A DNA stretch of 64,000 bases, from NCBI RefSeq assembly GCF_021696945.1, contig NZ_JACYHE010000018.1:1-64000 (forward strand), written 5' to 3'. Below the pieces are notes generated by a model, which searched no databases, was not told the origin of the DNA, and saw only the letters and a program-made list of their open reading frames with translations. The stretch comes from Streptomyces sp. JJ36 (lineage in GTDB: Bacteria > Actinomycetota > Actinomycetes > Streptomycetales > Streptomycetaceae). Below, piece by piece: positions 17,909 to 24,926 of this stretch; the first letter of the stretch is position 1; every line of letters starts with the position of its first letter. The position numbers and the translations under genes are program-made.

Positions 17909-17927
17909 TAGCCACAGACAGTGGCTA
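17909..17927. promoter_or_regulatory. inverted repeat TAGCCAC-N5-GTGGCTA
   Basis: Perfect 7-bp arms with a 5-bp spacer, 234 bp upstream of the anti-sigma start. This is a candidate operator for the sigH operon. The binding protein is unknown. Confidence 0.5.
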
Positions 17928-18160
17928 TGTGTTTACTATGGGTGACAGGATCCGGGTGTGGGGGACGGCGTCGCGCAGCGTCGTCTCAAGATTCGTGCAG
18001 GCGACATCCGGACACGGATCGCGATAGCGTCGCAGTCGAAACATCGAGCGCGTCGAGCGACGGTTCCGCAGGCCACCCGGCACGGGTGACCGGCGGCTCC
18101 GGGGCCGGCGCACCGACCAGCCACCGAGCCTAACCGGCTTGCGCCACCTTGGAGGTGAGG

Positions 18161-18574
18161 GTGTCCCAGATCGCAGGCGAGCCCGGAGACAAGGACTTCG
18201 TCGAGGTCCGGCTGCCCGCTGCGGGTGCCTACCTGTCCGTGCTGCGTACGGCCACCGCCGGGCTGGCGGCCCGCTTGGACTTCACCCTGGACGAGATCGA
18301 GGACCTGCGGATCGCCGTCGACGAGGCCTGCGCGATCCTGCTCCAGCAGGCCGTGCCCGGTTCCGTGCTGAGCTGCGTCTTCGAGCTGATCGGCGAGTCG
18401 CTCCGGGTCACGGTCTCGGCGCCCACCACGGACGGCCGCGCGCCGGAGCGCGACACCTTCGCCTGGACGGTGCTCTCCGCCCTCGCCGGCGAGGTGGCCT
18501 CCGCGGTCTCCGAGGACCGCACGGTCAGCATCAGTCTGCGCAAGCAGCGCGGTTCGGGTCCGGAATCGTCGTGA
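18161..18574 (+). CDS. ushX: anti-sigma factor of SigH (RsbW-like serine kinase fold)
   Basis: 137 residues, HATPase_c_2 (RsbW-like) fold: FVEVRLPAAGAYLSVLRTATAGLAARLDFTLDEIEDLRIAVDEACAILL contains the N-box equivalent (AVDEACAILL). The usual Asn of VxExxxN is replaced by an Ile/Leu-rich run, as in the SigH anti-sigma factors I know as UshX/PrsH/RshA. It would bind SigH and hold it inactive. GTG 18161 is chosen because GGAGG lies five bases upstream; TTG/GTG codons further upstream lack this spacing. The stop overlaps the sigH start in GTGA, so translation is coupled. Confidence 0.88.
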   Translation: MSQIAGEPGDKDFVEVRLPAAGAYLSVLRTATAGLAARLDFTLDEIEDLRIAVDEACAILLQQAVPGSVLSCVFELIGESLRVTVSAPTTDGRAPERDTFAWTVLSALAGEVASAVSEDRTVSISLRKQRGSGPESS

Positions 18575-19545
18575 CCGAGCACGAGGCACGAGAAGCGTGG
18601 GCGGCCGGCTGGGAGACCGCCGGCCCCGGCATTCCCGAGCAGCAGGCTCGGCCGCACCCGGCCGACGGCGGGAGTCAGCGAGCGGAGCGGGCGGACGCGA
18701 TGGAGCAGCAGCGGCACGAGACCGAGCAGGGCCACGCCCCGGGCGGCGGAAACGGGCACGGCGGGTCGCGGCCCGCACCGCACCCGGACCCGCAGGACCG
18801 GAGCGGCGCACGGGCCCTCTTCGTGCGCCTGCGTACGCTCCCGCCCGACGCCCCGGAGCGCGCCGCCCTCCGCGACCACCTGGTCCGGATGCATCTGCCC
18901 CTCGTCGAGCACCTGGCCCGGCGCTTCCGGAACCGCGGCGAGCCGCTGGACGACCTCACCCAGGTCGCCACCATCGGGCTGATCAAGTCCGTGGACCGCT
19001 TCGACCCCGACCGCGGGGTGGAGTTCTCCACCTATGCCACGCCCACCGTGGTGGGCGAGATCAAGCGGCACTTCCGTGACAAGGGCTGGGCGGTGCGCGT
19101 ACCGCGCCGGCTCCAGGAACTGCGGATCTCCCTCACCTCGGCCACCGCCGAGCTCTCCCAGCAGCACGGCAGAGCGCCCACCGTGCACGAGCTGGCACAG
19201 CGTCTGTCGATCTCCGAGGAGGAGGTGCTGGAGGGCCTGGAGTCCGCGAACGCCTACAGCACCCTGTCGCTGGACGTGCCGGACACCGACGACGAGTCGC
19301 CCGCGGTCGCCGACACCCTGGGCGCGGAGGACGACGCCCTGGAGGGTGTGGAGTACCGCGAGTCGCTCAAGCCGCTGCTGGAGGAGTTGCCTCCGCGGGA
19401 GAAGAAGATCCTGCTGCTCCGGTTCTTCGGGAACATGACACAGTCCCAGATCGCTCAGGAGGTGGGCATCTCGCAGATGCACGTCTCCCGGCTGCTGGCC
19501 CGCACCCTCGCCCAGCTCCGCGACCGGCTGCTCGTGGAGGAGTGA
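18571..19545 (+). CDS. sigH: SigB-family stress sigma factor SigH
   Basis: 324 residues from GTG 18571. Region 2 (LVRMHLPLVEHLARRFRNRGEPLDDLTQVATIGLIKSVDRFDPDRGVEFSTYATPTVVGEIKRHFRDKGW), region 3 and region 4 (LPPREKKILLLRFFGNMTQSQIAQEVGISQMHVSRLLARTLAQLR) match the SigB/SigF group. SigH governs osmotic and general stress genes and development in Streptomyces. The same reading frame is open upstream through the whole anti-sigma gene to about 18139, which would allow the N-terminally extended isoforms (about 51-52 kDa) reported for S. coelicolor SigH. Confidence 0.92.
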   Translation: MTEHEAREAWAAGWETAGPGIPEQQARPHPADGGSQRAERADAMEQQRHETEQGHAPGGGNGHGGSRPAPHPDPQDRSGARALFVRLRTLPPDAPERAALRDHLVRMHLPLVEHLARRFRNRGEPLDDLTQVATIGLIKSVDRFDPDRGVEFSTYATPTVVGEIKRHFRDKGWAVRVPRRLQELRISLTSATAELSQQHGRAPTVHELAQRLSISEEEVLEGLESANAYSTLSLDVPDTDDESPAVADTLGAEDDALEGVEYRESLKPLLEELPPREKKILLLRFFGNMTQSQIAQEVGISQMHVSRLLARTLAQLRDRLLVEE

Positions 19546-19615
19546 GCACCACCTGCGTCCTCCTCCCCCGGCGGGCGGGGACGCCGGTGCGGCGGGGTGC
19601 CGGGGTCCGGGGGGT

Positions 19616-20029
19616 CTAGGCGTCCCGCGGACCGATGCCCAGGGCCTCGGTCGCGGTGGGGTTGACCAGGCAGCCCAGGACGGTGAGGGCGACGAGGCCG
19701 ATCACCACCCCGCCCGCGGTCCACACGCCGCCGTTCTGCGCCATCTGCCAGCCGACCGGCAGCCCCAGCAACTGGACGATCATCGCCGGCCCCCGGCTCC
19801 AGCGCCGCCGCAGCCACAGACCGCGGGCGGCGGCCAGCGGCAGCGCGGCCAGTCCGAGCACGGTCAGCGCCATGGTGAGCGCCTGCACCAGCCCGTCCGG
19901 ATCACCGGCGAAGACCAGCACCAGCGAGTAGAGCCCGAAGGCGGCGATCACCGTGCCCTCGAGCGCGGTCAGCACGGCCGCGGCGCCGAGGCGGGCCGGG
20001 CGGGGGCGGTTCCGGGCGTCGTCATGCAC
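19616..20029 (-). CDS. four-helix integral membrane protein
   Basis: 137 residues with four hydrophobic segments (for example LTALEGTVIAAFGLYSLVLVF, LTMALTVLGLAALPLAAARGLWL, PAMIVQLLGLPVGWQMAQ, GGVVIGLVALTVLGCLVN). GTG 20029 is the most upstream start before the divergent lipid kinase gene. I do not recognise a functional family; related small membrane proteins are common in Streptomyces. It is convergent with sigH. Confidence 0.75.
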   Translation of the reverse strand: MHDDARNRPRPARLGAAAVLTALEGTVIAAFGLYSLVLVFAGDPDGLVQALTMALTVLGLAALPLAAARGLWLRRRWSRGPAMIVQLLGLPVGWQMAQNGGVWTAGGVVIGLVALTVLGCLVNPTATEALGIGPRDA

Positions 20030-20090
20030 CCCAGCAGGGTAGCCCGGACCGGACTGTGCCCCGCCCCGGACCGTATGTACGCTGCACGCT

Positions 20091-21059
20091 ATGCGCGCAC
20101 TCCTCGTCGTCAATCCGGCCGCCACCACCACCAGCGCGCGGACCCGTGACGTGCTCACGCACGCCCTCGCCAGCGATCTGAAGCTGGAGGTCGCCACCAC
20201 GGAGCGCCGGGGACACGCCCGGGAGCTGGGGCGGCGGGCGGCCGACGACGGCGAGACGGAGCTGGTGATCGTGCTGGGCGGGGACGGCACGCTGAACGAG
20301 GTGGTGAACGGGCTGCTGCACGCGGGCCCGGACCCGGAGCGGCTGCCACGGATAGCCGTGGTGCCGGGCGGCTCGACCAACGTCTTCGCGCGCGCCCTCG
20401 GCCTGCCCAACAACGCGGTGGAGGCGACGGGCGCCCTGCTGGACGCGCTGCACCGGGGCAGCGAGCGGGTGGTGGGTCTCGGCCGCGCGGAGGGGGTGCC
20501 GGGGACGGACGACGCGGGTGTGCCGCCGCGCTGGTTCACCTTCTGCGCCGGCTACGGCTTCGACGCCGGTGTGGTGGGCCGGGTCGAACACCACCGTGAA
20601 CAGGGCAAGCGTTCGACCCACCCCCTGTACGTGCGGCAGGTGGTGCGCCAGTTCCTGCGGGAGCCGCACCGGCGGCGGGGCACCATCACCCTGGAGCGTC
20701 CGGGGCACGAGCCGGTGGAGGAGCTGGTGCTCTCCATAGTCTGCAACACCGCCCCGTGGACCTACCTCGGCAACCGGCCGGTCTACGCGGCGCCCCGCGC
20801 GTCCTTCGACACCGGCCTCGACCTGCTGGGTCTCTCGCGGCTGACCTCCGCCGCGGTGGGGCGGTACGCCACCCAGCTCCTCACCTCCTCGCCGGAGCGC
20901 GGACCGCACGGCAAGCATGTGGTCACGCTGCACGACGAGACGGACTTCACCTTGCATTCACAGGTTCCACTCCCTTTCCAGATGGACGGTGACCACCTGG
21001 GAGTGCGCTCCAGCGTGCACTTCACAGGCGTTCGGCGTGCACTGCGCGTGATTGTGTAA
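20091..21059 (+). CDS. diacylglycerol kinase-family lipid kinase (YegS/DagK-like)
   Basis: 322 residues. The ATP-binding motif VLGGDGTLNEVVNGLL (GGDGT at about 63-67) and VVPGGSTNVFARALGLP are diagnostic. The C-terminal half has the beta-rich lipid kinase domain (FCAGYGFDAGVVGRVE). It would phosphorylate diacylglycerol or another lipid at the membrane in phospholipid recycling. ATG 20091 begins the standard MRALLVVNPAA. The promoter region is shared with the divergent membrane-protein gene. Confidence 0.92.
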   Translation: MRALLVVNPAATTTSARTRDVLTHALASDLKLEVATTERRGHARELGRRAADDGETELVIVLGGDGTLNEVVNGLLHAGPDPERLPRIAVVPGGSTNVFARALGLPNNAVEATGALLDALHRGSERVVGLGRAEGVPGTDDAGVPPRWFTFCAGYGFDAGVVGRVEHHREQGKRSTHPLYVRQVVRQFLREPHRRRGTITLERPGHEPVEELVLSIVCNTAPWTYLGNRPVYAAPRASFDTGLDLLGLSRLTSAAVGRYATQLLTSSPERGPHGKHVVTLHDETDFTLHSQVPLPFQMDGDHLGVRSSVHFTGVRRALRVIV

Positions 21060-21376
21060 GCGGAAGGGCCGAAAGTCCTTTTACTCGAACGTTTAGACTG
21101 GCCTCCACCCCCTGGAAGTACGGCTGTGAGCCAGGCGACACCAAGGAATCAAAAAAAACTTTCCGGAAGGGGTTGTATCCGCCGCCGAGGTTTGCGAGTC
21201 TCTTCATGGCGATCGGGACGGCCCCGCCGGGGCTTCCCTTGAGAGCCCGAATCCTCCTCCTCAGCCCAGTGGGACCCGCATCACATCCCCGCGGAACCCC
21301 TTTTCTTGCGGAGGGATTCGTGAAAGCGTTCACATTCACAAGCAACGAGTCATTCACACGAGGAGAGGTAGCAGCC
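21060..21376. other. 317-bp leader/promoter region of wblE
   Basis: It contains TTTAGACT near 21092 (possible -10), an A8 tract at 21151-21158, a GC hairpin CCCCGCCGGGG near 21223, and two copies of CATTCACA (21333, 21351). An in-frame GTG at 21320 with a strong GGAGGG could extend WblE by 19 residues. No separate gene is supported. Confidence 0.5.
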
Positions 21377-21640
21377 ATGGACTGGCGTCACCGCGCCGTT
21401 TGCCGCGAGGAAGACCCCGAGCTGTTCTTCCCCATCGGCAACACCGGTCCTGCGCTGCTGCAGATCGAGGAAGCCAAGGCCGTCTGCCGCCGCTGCCCCG
21501 TGATGGAGCAGTGCCTGCAGTGGGCCCTGGAGTCCGGTCAGGACTCCGGTGTCTGGGGTGGCCTCAGCGAGGACGAGCGCCGCGCGATGAAGCGCCGCGC
21601 CGCCCGCAACCGGGCGCGGAACAACGCCGCAACCGCCTGA
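21377..21640 (+). CDS. wblE: WhiB-like iron-sulfur regulator WblE
   Basis: 87 residues with four cysteines for the [4Fe-4S] cluster (Cys9, Cys37, Cys40, Cys46), the GVWGG turn (58-62) and a basic C-terminus (RRAMKRRAARNRARNN). The sequence MDWRHRAVCREEDPELFFPIG is that of WblE, the Streptomyces counterpart of mycobacterial WhiB1. It is a nitric-oxide/redox-responsive DNA-binding partner of the principal sigma factor. ATG 21377 is preceded by GAGGAGAGG. An in-frame GTG at 21320 has an even better ribosome site. Confidence 0.95.
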   Translation: MDWRHRAVCREEDPELFFPIGNTGPALLQIEEAKAVCRRCPVMEQCLQWALESGQDSGVWGGLSEDERRAMKRRAARNRARNNAATA

Positions 21641-21723
21641 CCCGCACCCCGCTGCCACCAGCTGCTATCCCGAACCGCAGCGCGCAGTGCCCAGATGCGC
21701 ACCGCACCACCCGCATGAGCCCG

Positions 21724-21760
21724 GGCCCCGGAGCGTGACCTTCCGGTCACCTCCGGGGCC
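21724..21760. terminator. hairpin between wblE and the histidine kinase gene
   Basis: GGCCCCGGAG...TGACC-TTCC-GGTCA...TCCGGGGCC forms a long stem with one small internal loop. It lies between convergent genes and can serve both. Confidence 0.7.
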
Positions 21761-21805
21761 TCGCGCTTGTGCGGGGCCCCGGCGCCCGCCACGACCGGCC
21801 TCCGG

Positions 21806-23290
21806 TCAGGACTTCTCCGGCTCCACCGGCAGGTCCAGCACCACCCGGGTCCCCCGCTCCGCCGCCGGCACCATGGCGAAGGTGCCGCCCAACTCCCCCT
21901 CCACCAGGGTCCGTACGATCTGCAGCCCCAGGTTCCCCGCGCTGGACGCGTCGAAGTGCTCCGGCAGCCCCCGCCCGTCGTCCTGCACGGTGACCAGCAG
22001 CCGGCCGTCCTGTTGCGCCGCGCCGGAGCCGCGCACCGCGCCGACCTCCACCGTGCCCTGCCGCTCCGGCCCGAAGCCGTGTTCCAGGGCGTTCTGCAAC
22101 AGCTCGGTGAGGACCATGGAGAGCGGGGTGGCGACCTCGGCGGTCAGGATGCCGAAGCGGCCCGTACGCCGGCCGGTCACCCGGCCGGGGGAGATCTCCG
22201 CGACCATCGCCAGCACCCGGTCGGCGATCTCGTCGAACTCCACCCGCTCGTCCAGGTTCTGGGAGAGCGTCTCGTGCACGATGGCGATCGAACCGACCCT
22301 GCGGACCGCCTCGTTCAGCGCCTCCCGGCCACGGTCGGAGTCCATCCGCCGGGCCTGCAGCCGCAGCAGCGCCGCGACGGTCTGGAGGTTGTTCTTCACC
22401 CGGTGGTGGATCTCCCGGATGGTGGCGTCCTTGGTGAGCAGCTCCCGCTCGCGGTGCCGCACCTCCGTGATGTCGCGCAGCAGCACGAGGGAGCCGATCC
22501 GCACCCCCTTGGGCTTCAGCGGGATCGCGCGGAGCTGCACCACGCAGTCGTTGCCCTCGACCTCGGCGGCGCGCGGCGCCCAGCCGCTGGCCAGCTTGAC
22601 CATGGCCTCGTCCACCGGGCCGCGGGCCGGGGCGAGTTCGGTGGTCGCCTCGCCGAGGTGCAGGCCGACCAGGTCGGCGGCGAGGCCGAGCCGGTGGTAG
22701 GCGGAGAGCGCATTGGGGCTGGCGTACTGCACCACGCCGTCGGCGTCCAGCCGGATCAGGCCGTCGCCGACGCGCGGCGAGACGTCCATCTCCCCCTGCT
22801 GGCCGGGGAACGGGAAGGCGCCGGCGGCGATCATCTGGGCCAGGTCGGAGGCGCTCTGCAGATAGGTCAGCTCCAGCCGGCTGGGGGTCCGCACCGTCAG
22901 CAGGTTGGTGTTGCGGGCGATGACGCCCAGCACCCGGCCGTTCCGGCGCACCGGGATGGACTCCACCCGCACCGGCACCTCCTCGCGCCACTCCGGGTCG
23001 CCCTCGCGCACGATGCGGCCCTCGTCCAGCGCGGCGTCCAGCAGCGGGCGGCGGCCGCGCGGGACCAGGTGCCCGACCATGTCGTCCTGGTAGGAGGTGG
23101 GCCCGGTGTTGGGCCGCATCTGCGCCACCGAGACATAGCGGCTGCCGTCCTGGGTGGGCACCCAGAGCACGAGGTCGGCGAAGGAGAGGTCGGAGAGGAG
23201 TTGCCACTCGGACACCAGCAGGTGCAGCCACTCGAGGTCGGCGTCCCCGAGGGCGGTGTGCTGGCGCACGAGGTCGTTCATGGAGGGCAC
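21806..23290 (-). CDS. orphan sensor histidine kinase (GAF/PAS, HisKA_2, HATPase)
   Basis: 494 residues, soluble. A GAF-like N-terminal sensor (residues 1-165, VSEWQLLSDLSFADLVLWVPTQDGSRYVSVAQ) is followed by a PAS domain (DGLIRLDADGVVQYASPNALSAYHRLG). The HisKA_2 phosphoacceptor region REIHHRVKNNLQTVAALLRLQARR lies near residue 295. The HATPase contains ELLQNALEHGF, VQDDGRGLPEHF and GNLGLQIVRTLV. No response regulator is adjacent. GTG 23290 (MPSMNDLVRQ) matches related proteins as I remember them. A dre-like site lies about 140 bp upstream. Confidence 0.9.
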   Translation of the reverse strand: MPSMNDLVRQHTALGDADLEWLHLLVSEWQLLSDLSFADLVLWVPTQDGSRYVSVAQMRPNTGPTSYQDDMVGHLVPRGRRPLLDAALDEGRIVREGDPEWREEVPVRVESIPVRRNGRVLGVIARNTNLLTVRTPSRLELTYLQSASDLAQMIAAGAFPFPGQQGEMDVSPRVGDGLIRLDADGVVQYASPNALSAYHRLGLAADLVGLHLGEATTELAPARGPVDEAMVKLASGWAPRAAEVEGNDCVVQLRAIPLKPKGVRIGSLVLLRDITEVRHRERELLTKDATIREIHHRVKNNLQTVAALLRLQARRMDSDRGREALNEAVRRVGSIAIVHETLSQNLDERVEFDEIADRVLAMVAEISPGRVTGRRTGRFGILTAEVATPLSMVLTELLQNALEHGFGPERQGTVEVGAVRGSGAAQQDGRLLVTVQDDGRGLPEHFDASSAGNLGLQIVRTLVEGELGGTFAMVPAAERGTRVVLDLPVEPEKS

Positions 23291-23426
23291 GGCACCGAGC
23301 CTACCGCCGGGCGGGACGGCGCCCCGCGGGGCGTACGACGGGCGCGGCGGGTGCGCCGGTGTACGGCTGCGCGCTCCGGCGGACACGGGTGCCGCGGAAA
23401 TCCCGCCCACCCCATGGACAGCCGGG

Positions 23427-23442
23427 AAAGGTCTAGTCCACA
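23427..23442. promoter_or_regulatory. dre-like DasR site upstream of the histidine kinase gene
   Basis: AAAGGTCTAGTCCACA matches the DasR consensus ACTGGTCTAGACCACT at 12 of 16 positions, including the GGTCTAG core. It lies 137 bp upstream of the kinase start. Prediction only. Confidence 0.45.
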
Positions 23443-23756
23443 ATGACCGGGTAAGGTGACGTCGCACAGACTTCTGCCCTCTCCGCACAAGAGGGCGGAA
23501 CGAGACTCACGGCGCTCTCTGCCCTGACGGCGCCGGGGTCTTGGAGCTCCGGGCTGCGGTACCGGACGGGTTGAGGGTCCCGTCCCGGTGCCGCGGCCCG
23601 AAGTGCTTTCCGGGCCCGGCCGCGCTCCGGCCGCCCGGTGCCCGCCCGTTCCGCGTACCGTGCCGGCGCCGCGGCCCGTCCGTGCCGGCGCCGCATCCCG
23701 TTCCGGGCCCCCGGGCCACCCCCGGAGCCCCGCCGCTCCCGCCGTACGGCGTGCGA

Positions 23757-23789
23757 GGGGGCCGTACGGAGCGTCTCCGCACGGCCCCC
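23757..23789 (-). terminator. terminator of the aminosugar operon
   Basis: Arms GGGGGCCGT (23757-23765) and ACGGCCCCC (23781-23789), with an inner GGAG/CTCC pairing, start 20 bp past the stop of the SIS gene on the minus strand. Confidence 0.75.
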
Positions 23790-23808
23790 GGGGTCCCGGT
23801 GCCCGGGC

Positions 23809-24882
23809 TCAGCGGGTCTCGGTGACCTTCGCCAGGGCGCGCGGTGCGTCGGGGTCCTGACCGCGGGCGATGGTCACCTCGTAGGCGAGCATCTGCAGCG
23901 GGATGATCTCCAGGATGGGCTGGAGCTCCTCCGGCAGACCCCCGGTGGGCAGCACGAAGCCCGCGGAGGCCGCCGCCACCTGCGGCTCCGGGCCGATCAC
24001 CACCAGGTCCGCGCCGCGGTCCCGCAGCCGGTCCAGCACCGGCTGCAGCGCCTCGCCGCCCTTGCCGTCGGTGACCACCGCGATGACCGGCGAGACGTTG
24101 TCCACCATGGCCAGCGGGCCGTGCAGCAGGTCCGCCCCGGAGTAGGAGAGCGCCGGTATGTAGCTGGTCTCCATCAGCTTCAGCGCCGCCTCCTTGGCGG
24201 TCGGGTAGCCGTAGCCGCGGGAGGTGATCACCATGCGCTCGGCGAACCGGTACCGCCCGGCCAGCGCCCGCACCTCGTCCTGCCGGGCGAGCACGGACTC
24301 GGCCAGCTCCGGCAGCGCCCCGGCGGCCCGCGCCCCCTCGCCGCCTCGCATGCCGTCCACCAGCAGGTAGAGCGCGAGCAGCTCGGCGGTGTAGGTCTTG
24401 GTCGCCGGCAACGCCTCCTCCGGCCCGGCCAGCACGTCGATGTGGAACTCGCTCACCTCGGCCAGCGGCGAGCCGGCGTTGTTGGTGACCGCCAGGGTGA
24501 TCGCCCCGGCCTCGCGGGCCGCCCGGGTGGAGGCCACCAGGTCGGGCGAGCCGCCGGACTGGCTGACGGTGATCACCAGGCAGTCCGACAGGTCCGCCGT
24601 CGCCCCGTAGGCGGTGGTGGTGGACATCGAGGTCAGGCCACAGGGCCTGCCGAGCAGGATCTCCAGCAGGTACTTCGCGTACAGCGCCGCGTTGTCCGAG
24701 GTGCCGCGCGCGGTCAGCAGCACGAAGCGGGGCCGCCGCGCCGCGATCTTCTCCGCGGTCTCCCGGATCGCGGGCGCGCCCTCCTCCAGGAGGCGGCGCA
24801 GGACGGCGGGCTGCTCGGCCATCTCACCGGCCATGATCCGTCCCGGCACGGGGAGCTGCGGGGACGGCGTCGGGGCGGACAT
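23809..24882 (-). CDS. SIS-domain glucosamine-6-phosphate deaminase-like protein (NagB-II type)
   Basis: 357 residues with two SIS domains (FVLLTARGTSDNAALYAKYLLE and VITVSQSGGSPDLVASTRAAREAG; second domain MVITSRGYGYPTAKEAALKLMETS and ADLLHGPLAMV). The C-terminus ARGQDPDAPRALAKVTETR is typical of the isomerase half of GlmS and of NagB-II/AgaS deaminases. It would turn glucosamine-6-phosphate into fructose-6-phosphate, the last step of chitosugar use. GGAGG lies eight bases before ATG 24882. It follows the GH3 gene by 44 bp in the das-linked run. Confidence 0.88.
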   Translation of the reverse strand: MSAPTPSPQLPVPGRIMAGEMAEQPAVLRRLLEEGAPAIRETAEKIAARRPRFVLLTARGTSDNAALYAKYLLEILLGRPCGLTSMSTTTAYGATADLSDCLVITVSQSGGSPDLVASTRAAREAGAITLAVTNNAGSPLAEVSEFHIDVLAGPEEALPATKTYTAELLALYLLVDGMRGGEGARAAGALPELAESVLARQDEVRALAGRYRFAERMVITSRGYGYPTAKEAALKLMETSYIPALSYSGADLLHGPLAMVDNVSPVIAVVTDGKGGEALQPVLDRLRDRGADLVVIGPEPQVAAASAGFVLPTGGLPEELQPILEIIPLQMLAYEVTIARGQDPDAPRALAKVTETR

Positions 24883-24926
24883 GCGGGGTGCCTCCAGAGG
24901 GCTCGATGCTGTGCGGTCCGCGGGGA

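Larger units (their letters stand above)
17672..18160. other. 489-bp regulatory region upstream of the anti-sigma/sigH operon
   Basis: No supported gene is present. The region holds three phased 11-bp direct repeats (17805-17836), an inverted repeat (17909-17927) and an AT-richer stretch around 17925-17945. This fits the multiple, developmentally regulated promoters known for sigH in S. coelicolor. Confidence 0.6.
23291..23808. other. 518-bp gene-free region between the kinase and the SIS gene
   Basis: It holds a dre-like site (23427-23442), promoter sequences for the leftward kinase gene, and the terminator of the SIS gene (23757-23789). The middle part (23500-23750) is GC-rich without recognisable coding signal; open frames there look spurious. 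Confidence 0.55.

Noticed and set aside
17931..17959. SigB/SigF-type promoter GTTT...GGGTGT before ushX
   Set aside because: The gap is 19 bases instead of 14-17 and the -10 is imperfect. It is not strong enough to annotate.
17921..18133. 70-codon frame in the sigH upstream region
   Set aside because: No ribosome binding site, Ser/Arg-rich composition, and it overlaps regulatory repeats.
21145..21174. SigR-type promoter before wblE (GGAAT...GTT)
   Set aside because: The spacing is 22 bases, whereas SigR promoters need 18 or 19.
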